A DNA stretch of 38,367 nt from contig CALWLN010000153.1 in assembly GCA_944381535.1 (NCBI GenBank), positions 1 to 38,367 on the forward strand. The letters run 5' to 3'. A program made the translations under genes and the position numbers. The notes under the pieces are model-generated. The model saw nothing but the letters and a program-made list of their open reading frames with translations. It did not search any database and was not told where the DNA came from. Source of the stretch: an uncultured Lachnospiraceae bacterium (lineage in GTDB: Bacteria > Bacillota > Clostridia > Lachnospirales > Lachnospiraceae). This document shows, piece after piece, positions 7,724 through 15,307 of this stretch. How positions within the stretch are numbered: position 1 is the first letter of the stretch; each line of letters starts with the position of its first letter.

Positions 7724-9457
7724 ATGCGAAAAAAAGTCATGCCGGTAATTGTGGCAGTTGTGTTTATCATCATTGTAGGACTGATTGCTGTCTGCACGGC
7801 CCTGGTGCAGCGATACACCCCCAGTAAGGAGCGTGCGGATTTACAGACATATTATAATTTGACGGAAGCGGATGATATGGCGATCATCCTTGACAATCAG
7901 CTGACGGAGGAGACCTGTAAATATATCGACGGACATGCCTACCTCACCTATGAATTTGTCCATGATAATCTGAACCAGCGTTTTTACTGGGACGCCAACG
8001 AGAATATTCTGCGCTACACCACGCCCACGGACGTGATCTCCGTCAATGCGGGAAGCAGCGAATATACGGTGACAAGACAGAACAACAGCGAAAATTATAC
8101 CATTGTCCGGGTGGACGGCGACGTCATGTACCTGGCGGTGGATTTTGTACAAAAATATACCAACCTTGATTTTTCCATCCAGGAAAGTCCCAACCGGCTG
8201 ATACTGACCAGCCAGTGGGGGGAGATTGAGACCGCCACGGTGAGACGGGATACGGAGATCCGGGTGCTGGGCGGGATCAAGAGCGATATTGTGAAGGACC
8301 TGACCAAAGGAGAGAAGGTGACCGTCACGGAGACCATGGACGAATGGAGCCGGGTGTGTACCCAGGACGGGATGATTGGCTATCTGAGAAACAGGGATAT
8401 TAACAATATACAGACCGAGACCATCAGCCGGGACTTTGAAGAGCCGGTATTCAATCATCTGCTGAAGGACGAGAAGATCAACATGGCCTGGCACCAGGTG
8501 ACCAACCAGGCAGCCAACAACGAGATTGCCAACGTGCTGGCAAGTACCAAGGGCGTGAATGTCATATCGCCCACCTGGTTTTACTTAAATGACGACCAGG
8601 GCAATATCATGTCTCTGGCCAGTTCCAGCTACGTCAGCTACTGCCACCAGAACGGGATTGAGGTCTGGGCCCTTGTCAGCAATCTGGAGAATCCGGACGT
8701 GGACACCACAGCGGTGCTGACCCATACGTCCACCCGGGATTATCTGACCAACCAGATCATTGCGGCGGCCATCGAGTACGATCTGGACGGAATCAATCTG
8801 GATTTTGAGAGCCTGGAGGGGGAGGTGGGCGAGGCCTACATCCAGTTCGTCCGGGAACTTTCCATCAAATGTGAGAACAACGGGATCGTGCTTTCGGTGG
8901 ACAATTATGTACCCTCTGATTACACGCAGTTCTACAACCGGGCGGAGCAGGCCGTGTTTGCGGACTATGTGGTGGTGATGGCCTATGACGAGCATTACAA
9001 CGGTTCCGAGGAAGGCTCCGTGGCTTCCATTGGATTTGTGACCGATGGGGTGGAGAATACCCTTCTGGAGGTGCCTGCAGAGCAGATCATCCTGGGCATG
9101 CCCTTCTATACCCGGGTGTGGGAGCTGGTTCCTAAGGGGGATGATGTTCCGGAGGTGGAAGCCGCGTCGGAGGATTATGTGCCCTACACGGTGAACAGTT
9201 CCGCCGTAGGCATGGAGGAAGCGGAAAACCGCGCGGCTGTCAACGGAGCGACACCGGTATGGTCCGAAGAGGACGGACAGTATTATGTGGAGTATGAAAA
9301 TGGCGGCAACACCTACAAAATCTGGCTGGAGGATGAGAATTCCATGGAACTGCGCCTGCAGCTGATGAGGGATAAAGGTCTGGCCGGGGCCTCCTTCTGG
9401 AAGCTGGGTCTGGAGAAGAGCAGTATCTGGGATGTGATCATCAAATATATTAATTAA
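7724..9457 (+). CDS. Membrane-anchored GH18-family glycosidase with SH3 domain
   Basis: A 577-residue envelope protein likely to bind and cleave peptidoglycan or a related glycan. Domains in order: one N-terminal membrane helix (about 6-27), a copper-amine-oxidase-N-like region (about 40-165), a bacterial SH3-type repeat (about 170-225) ending DGMIGYLRNRDI, and a GH18 TIM barrel (about 250-577). The barrel contains LDGINLDFE, which fits the GH18 pattern [DN]G-x-[DN]-x-[DN]-x-E, with the terminal Glu as catalytic acid. VVMAYDEHY and the final SFWKLGLE are typical of the YaaH/SleL-like branch. The ribosome site is AGGAGG. It is followed by cwlD, which supports a role in spore cortex or wall turnover. 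The exact bond cut is not determinable here. Confidence 0.85.
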   Translation: MRKKVMPVIVAVVFIIIVGLIAVCTALVQRYTPSKERADLQTYYNLTEADDMAIILDNQLTEETCKYIDGHAYLTYEFVHDNLNQRFYWDANENILRYTTPTDVISVNAGSSEYTVTRQNNSENYTIVRVDGDVMYLAVDFVQKYTNLDFSIQESPNRLILTSQWGEIETATVRRDTEIRVLGGIKSDIVKDLTKGEKVTVTETMDEWSRVCTQDGMIGYLRNRDINNIQTETISRDFEEPVFNHLLKDEKINMAWHQVTNQAANNEIANVLASTKGVNVISPTWFYLNDDQGNIMSLASSSYVSYCHQNGIEVWALVSNLENPDVDTTAVLTHTSTRDYLTNQIIAAAIEYDLDGINLDFESLEGEVGEAYIQFVRELSIKCENNGIVLSVDNYVPSDYTQFYNRAEQAVFADYVVVMAYDEHYNGSEEGSVASIGFVTDGVENTLLEVPAEQIILGMPFYTRVWELVPKGDDVPEVEAASEDYVPYTVNSSAVGMEEAENRAAVNGATPVWSEEDGQYYVEYENGGNTYKIWLEDENSMELRLQLMRDKGLAGASFWKLGLEKSSIWDVIIKYIN

Positions 9458-9607
9458 CCTGGGATATGAGTTAAAAATTGTAAAAAAAGGCGCATGATAT
9501 TTTGGACTGCGGATGGGAACAACAGCCACAGTGATGTGACAATCAAGTATATCAAGGAAGCGCAAGGCATATCATGTAACAAAGAGTTCTTACATGGGAG
9601 CGCCTCT

Positions 9608-10315
9608 GTGAAGAAAAAAATGGAAGTTCTTATGGCAACGGCCCTGATTCTTTTTGCATACCTATTTGCAAGAAACGGGGCCGTTATTGTAAATAATCTG
9701 AAGGCGGATGAGGAGCCGGAGAGGCCCTGCATTGTCATTGACGCAGGCCACGGAGGCCGGGATCCGGGAAAAGAGGGTGTCAACGGCACCGAGGAGAAGG
9801 TTCTGAATCTTCAGATTACGCTGCGATTAAAGAAGCTGCTGGAGGCTGAGGGGATTGAGGTGATCCTTACCCGGAAGGATGATAACGGCCTGTACCGGGA
9901 GGACGCCAGAAACAAAAAGGTGGAGGATATGAAAGCGCGCTGTAAAATTATTACGGAGGCCATGCCGGTGTTCACCGTCAGTATCCACCAGAACAGCTAT
10001 CCCGAGGAGTACGTGAAGGGCGCTCAGACCTTTTATTACGGGAAGTCCCCGGAGGGAAAGAAGCTGGCGGAAACCATCCAGGCCAGCATGGAGGAACGGC
10101 TGAATAAGGAGAACCACAGAACCGCCAAAGCCAACGATAACTATTATCTTCTGAAAAACACGCCCACACCCACAGTGATTGTGGAATGCGGGTTTTTGAG
10201 TAATTATGAGGAAGCGGAGCTTCTGGCCACGGAAGCATATCAGGAGGAGACTGCCTGGGCCATACATATGGGAATTATGCAGTATCTGAATGAGACCGGG
10301 GTACAGGCGCGCTGA
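9608..10315 (+). CDS. cwlD: N-acetylmuramoyl-L-alanine amidase, CwlD type
   Basis: A 235-residue zinc amidase. In spore formers CwlD removes the peptide from muramic acid so that muramic-delta-lactam can form in the spore cortex. Seen: an N-terminal hydrophobic anchor (about 5-22) and an Amidase_3 domain with zinc-ligand motif DAGHGGRDPG, a conserved Glu (NGTEEKVLNL), the second His (VSIHQNSY) and the catalytic Glu (VIVECGFLSNYEE). The start chosen is GTG 9608, 7 nt after GGGAG (9596-9600). An ATG 38 codons upstream has no ribosome site and would add a non-family extension. It follows the GH18 gene by 150 nt, probably as the same transcript. Its 3' end overlaps the decayed convergent gene by 41 nt. 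CwlD is preferred over a vegetative amidase by size and simple anchor. Confidence 0.85.
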   Translation: MKKKMEVLMATALILFAYLFARNGAVIVNNLKADEEPERPCIVIDAGHGGRDPGKEGVNGTEEKVLNLQITLRLKKLLEAEGIEVILTRKDDNGLYREDARNKKVEDMKARCKIITEAMPVFTVSIHQNSYPEEYVKGAQTFYYGKSPEGKKLAETIQASMEERLNKENHRTAKANDNYYLLKNTPTPTVIVECGFLSNYEEAELLATEAYQEETAWAIHMGIMQYLNETGVQAR

Positions 10316-10768
10316 TTCCGGATCCCAGGTTGGGGGAGGCCGCGGCATAGGCGGCATCCGCCAGAAACAGCAGCAGCAGGACAAGACCTGCGACTTTGCG
10401 TATGCTGGGCGTTAGCATTTCGTACAGCTTTCAAACCAGGGAATGAACAGGTATATCAATATCAGGGCTCCGACGCCAAAGACCACGGCTCCCAAAAGGC
10501 AGATTCGTCCGTTTAAATTCATAAAATAGTCAGAATAATCCCACCAGCGGATTCCCCACAATTTTTCCAGAAACCAGCTGCAGGCATATTCCACGGCAGA
10601 GCAGAGGAGAGCGGCCAGCAGGAATTCCGTCACAAGATACAGGCACACCTTCCAAAGCCACCCCACCAGGGAGAGAGATAGAAAAAACCAAATATAATAA
10701 AAAAAGGAAAAGCCGACAGACTTGTGTCTTAATCGGCTGTTTTCCGGGATGATGCGCCTGCTGTCCAT
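10275..10768 (-). pseudogene. Broken PF06541-like (ABC-transporter type IV / CmpB-like) membrane protein
   Basis: The intact part is a 118-codon frame (10412-10768) with family landmarks: FFLSLSLVGWLWKV, VEYACSWFLEKLWGIRWWDYSDY and NLNGRICLLGAVVFG. Two lesions are visible. The segment that normally follows the first helix (the NRGFLNGP..PIYGFG loop plus a helix, about 40 residues) is absent, VTE running straight into LLAALLCSAVEY. The frame then ends prematurely after FESCTKC, while the next frame from about 10430 continues with the expected C-terminus, reading LYEMLTPSIRKVAGLVLLLLFLADAAYAAASPN in pieces, to a stop at 10275. A single-base frameshift near 10428-10433 explains this. The tail overlaps the end of cwlD. 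A sequencing error could explain the frameshift but not the internal deletion. The original function is unknown. Confidence 0.7.
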
Positions 10769-10823
10769 GTGTTCCCTCGTTTCTGAGTTTTGCTGGAAAC
10801 AGTATGTGCAATATTAGAATCAT

Positions 10824-11861
10824 TTATACGGTGTCAAAGGCGTACCAGGTGGTTGTTGCAAAGGGCTCGCCCGCCTTCACTACAACGGAGGGAAACTCCG
10901 GGATATTGGGGGAGTCAGGAAAATGCTGGGTCTCCAGACAGATGCTGCCACGGTAGCAGAACTCTTCCCCGTATTTTCCGGTGTGGGGTTTCATCATGTT
11001 GGCGCTGTACACTTGTATGCCCGGCTGGTCCGTGTAGCAGGTCAGGCGAATTCCGGTCTTTGGCGCGGTCAGCACCGCGGCCTTGCGGAAGCCCTCGCCG
11101 TCCAGGACAAAGTTGTGGTCGTAGCCGCCGCCGTAGGTCAGTTGAACATCATCCTTGTTGATGTCCTGTCCGACGGTTTTGGGCGTACGGAAGTCAAAAG
11201 GCGTCCCCTCCACGGGAATCATCCGCCCGGTAGGAATACTCTCCGCATCATTTTCCGTGATAGCCGAGGAAAAAATCTGAAGCTCATGGTCCAGAACGGA
11301 GCGGCTCTCATAGCCCTCCAGATTAAAGTAGGCATGGTTGGTAACATTGAGTACCGTGTCCTGGTCGCAAACGCCCTCGTATGTAATGAACAGTCGGTTG
11401 TCCTCGGTCCACTCATAGGTAATTCTCATGGACAGGTTGCCGGGGAAGCCGTCCTCCATATCCGGAAATCTTCTGGTAAAAATGACTTTATTATCCCTGC
11501 ACTCTCCCTTCCACATCCGGAAGGCAAAGCCCTTGCTGCCGCCGTGGAGAGAGTTATTCCCATCATTTTTTTCCAGGGAATATGTTCTGCCGTTCAAGGA
11601 AAAGGAAGCGCCGCCGATACGGTTGGCGTAACGACCCACAGACGCCCCAAGGCTGCTGTCATCCGCTTCATAGTCGTCGGAACTCAGATACCCAAGACAG
11701 ACGTCGGTGAGCACGCCGTTTTTGTCGGGAATACAGATACTTCTGATACGGCATCCAAAATCTATCAGTTCTATGTGCGCGCCGCCGGAATTTTCCAGAC
11801 GGTACAGGGAAATCTCCTCCCCGTCTTTGGTGTGGCCGAAGGTACTTTTCGTTGCTTGCAT
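10824..11861 (-). CDS. galM: Aldose 1-epimerase (galactose mutarotase)
   Basis: A 345-residue cytoplasmic enzyme interconverting alpha- and beta-anomers of galactose or glucose, feeding the Leloir pathway. Seen: N-terminal LIDFGCRIRSICIPDKNG, SVGRYANRIGGASF, the substrate-binding NSLHGG, the catalytic His in VTNHAYFNLEGY, GGGYDHNFVL, and the catalytic Glu in CLETQHFPDSPN. Length is typical. The ribosome site GAAAGGGG precedes the ATG. A promoter lies just upstream, 3' of the yitT-family gene. No gal operon partners are present, so it appears as a stand-alone mutarotase. The broken membrane gene downstream is 55 nt away in the same direction. Confidence 0.93.
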   Translation of the reverse strand: MQATKSTFGHTKDGEEISLYRLENSGGAHIELIDFGCRIRSICIPDKNGVLTDVCLGYLSSDDYEADDSSLGASVGRYANRIGGASFSLNGRTYSLEKNDGNNSLHGGSKGFAFRMWKGECRDNKVIFTRRFPDMEDGFPGNLSMRITYEWTEDNRLFITYEGVCDQDTVLNVTNHAYFNLEGYESRSVLDHELQIFSSAITENDAESIPTGRMIPVEGTPFDFRTPKTVGQDINKDDVQLTYGGGYDHNFVLDGEGFRKAAVLTAPKTGIRLTCYTDQPGIQVYSANMMKPHTGKYGEEFCYRGSICLETQHFPDSPNIPEFPSVVVKAGEPFATTTWYAFDTV

Positions 11862-11897
11862 TTGTGGTAAACCCCTTTCTTTTGCTGTTTAAAAAAC

Positions 11898-11925
11898 ATT
11901 TTACCATATCCACCAAACTTTACAA
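11898..11925 (-). promoter_or_regulatory. galM promoter
   Basis: On the minus strand TTGTAA (11925-11920), a 16-nt spacer and TAAAAT (11903-11898) lie about 37 nt before the galM ATG. Confidence 0.6.
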
Positions 11926-11946
11926 TATTAAAATGGAAAAATTTTA

Positions 11947-12651
11947 TCACGGATTATCTGATGTGTCTGTCGAAGCATCGGGGATTGAGGCGCCCACCTG
12001 CTGCGCCTTTCTGACCCGTTTGGGTAGTTTCAAGGCTTGTATGCGGTCTATCAGAAAAGAGGAAATGGTGACCGTGATAAGGGAAAAGGCGATGCGGGAA
12101 AGGGGAATATAGGTCAGGGAGAGGCCCAGCACCACAAAATCCGTAAAAATGTAGGCTCGAGACAGCCGCCAGTGGGTCAGATGGGAGATGGTGAGGGCCA
12201 GGGCATCGTCCCCGCCGCTGGAGCCACCCTGCCGCACAATCATCCCGACGCCCACGCCCACAAAGATGCCGCCGGCCATAGCCGCTGCCAGCGGGTAAGA
12301 GGATAAATCCGGCAGCATGGGTGGGAAGCATTCCCACAGTTTATAAAACAAGGAAACACTCAAGGTTGACAGGATGGATATTTTAATAAATCTTCCGCCT
12401 AAATATTTAAAAGCCAGAAGGTAGCAGGAAATATCCAGCACCGTTGTAAGGATGGAGGGGGAAATGCCAAACCAATGCTCCACCAGAAGCATCAGACCGA
12501 TCACTCCGCCCTCCGTGATACCGGTCTGCTGGTGGATATTGTGAATCCCGAAAGAGCAAATGGCTGCGCCTGTTATGATAAAAGCAATTTTTTTCCAGGA
12601 CAATCCGCTGGCCAATTTGCGCGCAGAAGCGGAAAAATGATGTTTCAACAT
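11947..12651 (-). CDS. YitT-family membrane protein, short form
   Basis: A 234-residue integral membrane protein of the YitT/DUF161 family. Seen: about five hydrophobic helices, the GITEGGVIGLMLLVEHWFG region, LLAFKYLGG, and the glycine-rich VRQGGSSGGDDALAL motif that marks the family. Most YitT proteins (about 280-290 residues) end in a cytoplasmic DUF2179 domain. Here the protein stops after a basic helix and a polar tail, so that domain is missing. The ribosome site AAGGAGG lies 6 nt before the ATG. It is divergent from a MerR regulator across a region with four hairpin units and a MerR-type promoter, so it is probably that regulator's target. The transported substrate of the family is not established. 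Confidence 0.85.
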   Translation of the reverse strand: MLKHHFSASARKLASGLSWKKIAFIITGAAICSFGIHNIHQQTGITEGGVIGLMLLVEHWFGISPSILTTVLDISCYLLAFKYLGGRFIKISILSTLSVSLFYKLWECFPPMLPDLSSYPLAAAMAGGIFVGVGVGMIVRQGGSSGGDDALALTISHLTHWRLSRAYIFTDFVVLGLSLTYIPLSRIAFSLITVTISSFLIDRIQALKLPKRVRKAQQVGASIPDASTDTSDNP

Positions 12652-12662
12652 GGGAAACCTCC

Positions 12663-12691
12663 TTGTATTTCGTCTTTTTGGCGGGTATAAT
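12663..12691 (+). promoter_or_regulatory. Plus-strand promoter reading into the hairpin array and merR-type gene
   Basis: TTGTAT (12663-12668), a 17-nt spacer and TATAAT (12686-12691). The predicted +1 near 12698 coincides with the first base pairs of hairpin unit 1, so the mRNA of the downstream regulator would begin with the array. The -35 box lies inside the ribosome-site region of the divergent yitT-family gene. Confidence 0.65.
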
Positions 12692-12696
12692 ATTCG

Positions 12697-12835
12697 ATAA
12701 TAGGGTTCGCGAAGCGGTTCCTATTATATTTGATAATAGGGTTCGCGAAGCGGTTCCTATTATACATGATAATAGGGTTCGCGAAGCGGTTCCTATTATA
12801 TTTGATAATAGGGTTTGCGAAGTAATTCCTATCAT
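12697..12835 (+). repeat. Four tandem 36-bp units, each a 31-nt hairpin
   Basis: Hairpins lie at 12697-12727, 12733-12763, 12769-12799 and 12805-12835, an exact 36-bp period. Each reads ATAATAGG, GTT, CGC, loop GAA, GCG, GTT, CCTATTAT. The GTT/GTT step forms G.U, U.U, U.G in plus-strand RNA but only mismatches in minus-strand RNA, favouring the plus transcript. Unit 4 has diverged, yet its inner stem TGC/GTA still pairs (C-G to U-A, G-C to G.U), and GTT/ATT gains a U-A pair. Its outer stem has one mismatch. The units fill the leader between a promoter and the MerR-family gene. Confidence 0.9.
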
Positions 12836-12861
12836 AAAGGATATAGTAACTATAATGTCAA
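12831..12861 (-). promoter_or_regulatory. Probable MerR-type promoter and operator for the yitT-family gene
   Basis: On the minus strand TTGACA (12861-12856) and TATGAT (12836-12831) are separated by 19 nt, the over-long spacer typical of MerR-activated promoters. Inside the spacer lies the perfect dyad TATAGT-A-ACTATA (12842-12854). The adjacent divergent gene encodes a MerR-family regulator. The -10 box lies within the last hairpin unit. Confidence 0.6.
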
Positions 12862-12870
12862 GGGGGCAAT

Positions 12871-13701
12871 ATGGAAAATTTATTTTCGATTGGTGAACTG
12901 TCCAGGTATCAAAATATATCAAAACAGACACTGATTTTCTATGATAAAATCGGTCTGTTCCGGCCGGCCTACGTGGACCCGGATAACGGATACCGCTATT
13001 ACAGCGCCAGTCAGATTGACTATCTGGATACCATTCTGATCATGAAAAAAATCGGATTTTCTTTAAGTGAGATTCGAGAGCATATGCAAAATTATAATAT
13101 TGACAGCAGTCTGGTGGCGCTGCGAAAGCAGTTGACGGTCATTGACAGCCGGATTGAGGAACTGCGCCTGATCCGGAGCCGCTTGCAGCACCGCTGCGAG
13201 CAAATGGAAAAGGCAAAGATATACAGGGAAAAAGAGAATGGTGTCGTTATAGAAGAGATGAACGCCCGGTATATTCTGTTTCAAGAGGTGGAGAGACCGT
13301 ACAGTCTGCGGGAGATCAGTATTGCCACCAAGAAATGCTTTGCCGAAGCTTTTCAAAAGCAATTACCGATATTTTTCCAGAGCGGCGTGACGGTTCCCCT
13401 AAACCGTATCCGGGAGGAACGCTTTACGGAAGCTGCCCTGGCCTTTCTGCCAATCGAAAGGACGGACAGGGCTGGCAACATCCGGGAACTTCCCGCCGGA
13501 ACCTGCGCAAGTATTTACCACGTTGGAGATTATTTGTCTATCGGCAGTTCTTACCGGAAGATCCTTCATTATTGCGAAGCGCATTCCTGGCAGATCGTGT
13601 CGGATTCTTATGAGTTCTGTATCAACGACTATATTACGACCCATGACGAGGCGGAGTATATCACGAAGATCATGTTTTATGTGGAGAAGATGGAAGGGTA
13701 A
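12871..13701 (+). CDS. MerR-family regulator with GyrI-like effector domain
   Basis: A 276-residue BltR/Mta-like transcriptional regulator. Seen: a winged HTH (about 4-70) with FSIGELSRYQNISKQTLIFYDKIGLF and DNGYRYYSASQIDYLDTILIMKKIGFSL, both hallmarks of MerR proteins. A dimerisation coiled coil (about 78-118) is followed by a C-terminal GyrI-like ligand-binding domain (about 125-276). Such proteins activate promoters with 19-20-bp spacers by twisting the DNA, often in response to small hydrophobic compounds. The start has AAGGGGG 6 nt upstream. A TATAAT at 12851 is too close to the ATG to serve it. The array of four hairpins forms its probable leader. The likely target is the divergent yitT-family gene. 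Confidence 0.9.
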   Translation: MENLFSIGELSRYQNISKQTLIFYDKIGLFRPAYVDPDNGYRYYSASQIDYLDTILIMKKIGFSLSEIREHMQNYNIDSSLVALRKQLTVIDSRIEELRLIRSRLQHRCEQMEKAKIYREKENGVVIEEMNARYILFQEVERPYSLREISIATKKCFAEAFQKQLPIFFQSGVTVPLNRIREERFTEAALAFLPIERTDRAGNIRELPAGTCASIYHVGDYLSIGSSYRKILHYCEAHSWQIVSDSYEFCINDYITTHDEAEYITKIMFYVEKMEG

Positions 13702-13749
13702 TTAAGCGCTTTAGTGGCAACTGGATACGGAGACCGACTCCCCGGGGTA

Positions 13750-13778
13750 TTGACGAGTTCCCCCGATATTGGTACAAT
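13750..13778 (+). promoter_or_regulatory. Promoter giving an apparently leaderless sua5 mRNA
   Basis: TTGACG (13750-13755), a 17-nt spacer and TACAAT (13773-13778). The -10 box ends 6 nt before the ATG, placing the predicted +1 at or beside the A of the start codon at 13785. No Shine-Dalgarno sequence is present. Confidence 0.7.
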
Positions 13779-13784
13779 AGACAT

Positions 13785-14834
13785 ATGAATACAATTTTGG
13801 AAAAAACAGACACGAAAAATATGGACCCGGAAATCATTGCCAGGGCAGCCCGCATTATCAAGGAAGGCGGACTGGTGGCATTTCCAACGGAGACGGTGTA
13901 CGGCCTGGGTGCGGACGCTCTGAATCCCCGGGCTGCGAAGCGAATCTACGAGGCCAAGGGGAGGCCCTCGGACAATCCGCTGATTGTCCATATCAGCGAC
14001 TTTGAAGCCTTAAAGGAGATTACAACAGAGATACCGGACAAGGCCCGGCTGCTGGCGGAGCGGTTCTGGCCGGGACCGCTGACCATGATTTTTAAGAAAA
14101 ATGACAGGGTGCCTTTTGAGACCACCGGCGGTTTAAATACGGTGGCGGCGCGTATGCCCGATCACCCGGTAGCGCTGGCGTTGATCAAAGCCAGCACGGG
14201 CTATATCGCAGCGCCCAGCGCCAACACCTCCGGGAAACCCAGTCCCACCCGGGCGGAGCATGTGCTTCTGGACATGGAGGGGCGGATACCAATGATTCTG
14301 GATGGGGGGCCGGTAGGCATTGGCATTGAATCCACCATTGTGGATTTCAGCGAGGGGGTTCCGACGATTTTAAGGCCCGGTTATATCACAGAGGAGATGA
14401 TGGGGGAGCTCATCGGCGAAGTGCGGGTAGACCCCGGTTTAAGCGGCCATGAGGAAAATGTAAGGCCTAAGGCGCCGGGGATGAAATACCGTCATTATGC
14501 CCCAAGGGCCCCGTTGATTCTGGTAAAGGGCCGGGAGGCGGACGTCATTGAGAAGATTAACCATCTGGTCCGTGAGGCGGCGGACCGTGGGATGAAGGCA
14601 GGTATCATCGGCACGGAGGAAACCTGCGCAAGATATAGAGAAGGTATTGTAAAATGTATAGGCACGCGAAGGCAGGAAGCGACGATTGCGCAGCATTTGT
14701 ACGAGATTTTGCGGGAATTTGATGACCTTGATGTGGATATCATATATTCCGAAAGTTTTTCAGACGCGGGAATCGGACAGGCGATCATGAACCGCATGTT
14801 GAAGGCGGCAGGCCATCGTGTCCTTGAGGTGTAG
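13785..14834 (+). CDS. L-threonylcarbamoyladenylate synthase, Sua5 type
   Basis: A 349-residue enzyme making threonylcarbamoyl-AMP from threonine, bicarbonate and ATP, the first step toward tRNA t6A37. Seen: the YrdC/TsaC domain (about 14-205) with GGLVAFPTETVYGLGADAL, KGRPSDNPLIVHI, WPGPLT, APSANTSGKPSPT and ESTIVDF. A conserved linker PGMKYRHYAPRAPL leads into the C-terminal Sua5 domain (about 230-349). This is the two-domain Sua5 form, not the short TsaC form. The first Met gives the expected family N-terminus; the next Met (residue 13) has no ribosome site either. It opens an operon with the phosphatase-like gene, upp and dCMP deaminase, with gaps of only 4-10 nt. The symbol is left blank because naming (sua5, ywlC, tsaC) varies. 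Confidence 0.95.
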   Translation: MNTILEKTDTKNMDPEIIARAARIIKEGGLVAFPTETVYGLGADALNPRAAKRIYEAKGRPSDNPLIVHISDFEALKEITTEIPDKARLLAERFWPGPLTMIFKKNDRVPFETTGGLNTVAARMPDHPVALALIKASTGYIAAPSANTSGKPSPTRAEHVLLDMEGRIPMILDGGPVGIGIESTIVDFSEGVPTILRPGYITEEMMGELIGEVRVDPGLSGHEENVRPKAPGMKYRHYAPRAPLILVKGREADVIEKINHLVREAADRGMKAGIIGTEETCARYREGIVKCIGTRRQEATIAQHLYEILREFDDLDVDIIYSESFSDAGIGQAIMNRMLKAAGHRVLEV

Positions 14835-14844
14835 AGGTGAAGGC

Positions 14845-15303
14845 ATGAAGCAGTATGAGAAAATCATTTTTGTGGGGGAGAGCGGAACCAACCGCTCAGC
14901 CATGGCGGAGGCCATTTTTAAGGAATACCGTTTGAAGCGGCCCGTGGAGGTGGCCTGCCGGGCTTTGGTGGCATTGTTTCCCGAGCCCATAAATCAGAAG
15001 GTGGAAGCGGTCCTTATCAGTAACGGTATTAATGTGGAGAATCATATGTCCGTACAGCTTGGCCCGGAGGATTTTACGGAAAACACCCTGGTGCTGGTGA
15101 TGGAGGAGACCCAGCGGGACAAGATATTGGAGGAGTATCCGCAGGCGGATCCCGAAGACGTCCAGGTGCTGACGACTTTTGTGGGGGATGAGCTTGAGAT
15201 CATCGATCCCTACGGCGGACCTTTGCAGTCTTACGGTGTGTGCTATGAGACTTTGAACAAGTCCATTAAGAAACTGGTAGATAAATTAAATGAAGGAGAA
15301 TAA
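14845..15303 (+). CDS. Low-molecular-weight phosphatase-like protein lacking the catalytic Cys
   Basis: A 152-residue protein with the LMW protein-tyrosine phosphatase fold but a changed active site. The family P-loop is C-x5-R-S. Here the aligned segment is [15 protein letters not shown], so the nucleophilic Cys is Gly11 while Arg17, Ser18 and the MAEA helix remain. The C-terminal general-acid loop is intact (IIDPYGG, Asp121), followed by the usual final helix. Phosphatase activity by the standard cysteinyl-phosphate route is therefore unlikely; a binding or regulatory role is inferred. The start is ATG 14845 after GAGGTGAAGG. An upstream frame from 14818 overlaps sua5 and is rejected. It lies between sua5 and upp, where LMW phosphatase genes are often found in Firmicutes. 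The reading frame is intact, so this is not obvious decay. Confidence 0.82.
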   Translation: MKQYEKIIFVGESGTNRSAMAEAIFKEYRLKRPVEVACRALVALFPEPINQKVEAVLISNGINVENHMSVQLGPEDFTENTLVLVMEETQRDKILEEYPQADPEDVQVLTTFVGDELEIIDPYGGPLQSYGVCYETLNKSIKKLVDKLNEGE

Positions 15304-15307
15304 AGAG

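Noticed and set aside
8585-9565. 326-codon minus-strand frame antisense to the GH18 gene
   Set aside because: Shadow frame: no ribosome site and no family resemblance, while the plus-strand GH18 motifs are clear.
10923-11870. 315-codon plus-strand frame antisense to galM
   Set aside because: The minus strand carries all mutarotase motifs; the antisense frame shows none and lacks a ribosome site.
12697-12835. Possible CRISPR array
   Set aside because: Units are contiguous with no variable spacers, the period is fixed and there are no cas genes, so it is a tandem hairpin array.
12851-12856. TATAAT just before the MerR gene
   Set aside because: It lies only 14 nt from the ATG and overlaps the ribosome-site zone, with no -35 at the right distance. 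It is better explained as part of the minus-strand MerR-type promoter spacer.
12663-12896. 77-codon plus-strand frame across the hairpin array
   Set aside because: An open frame arises because 36 is divisible by 3. It starts on the promoter -35 box and runs into the MerR gene out of frame.
12407-12931. 174-codon minus-strand frame with a 12-residue repeat
   Set aside because: It is the translation of the 36-bp hairpin array plus a shadow of the YitT gene. It has no ribosome site and overlaps both real genes.
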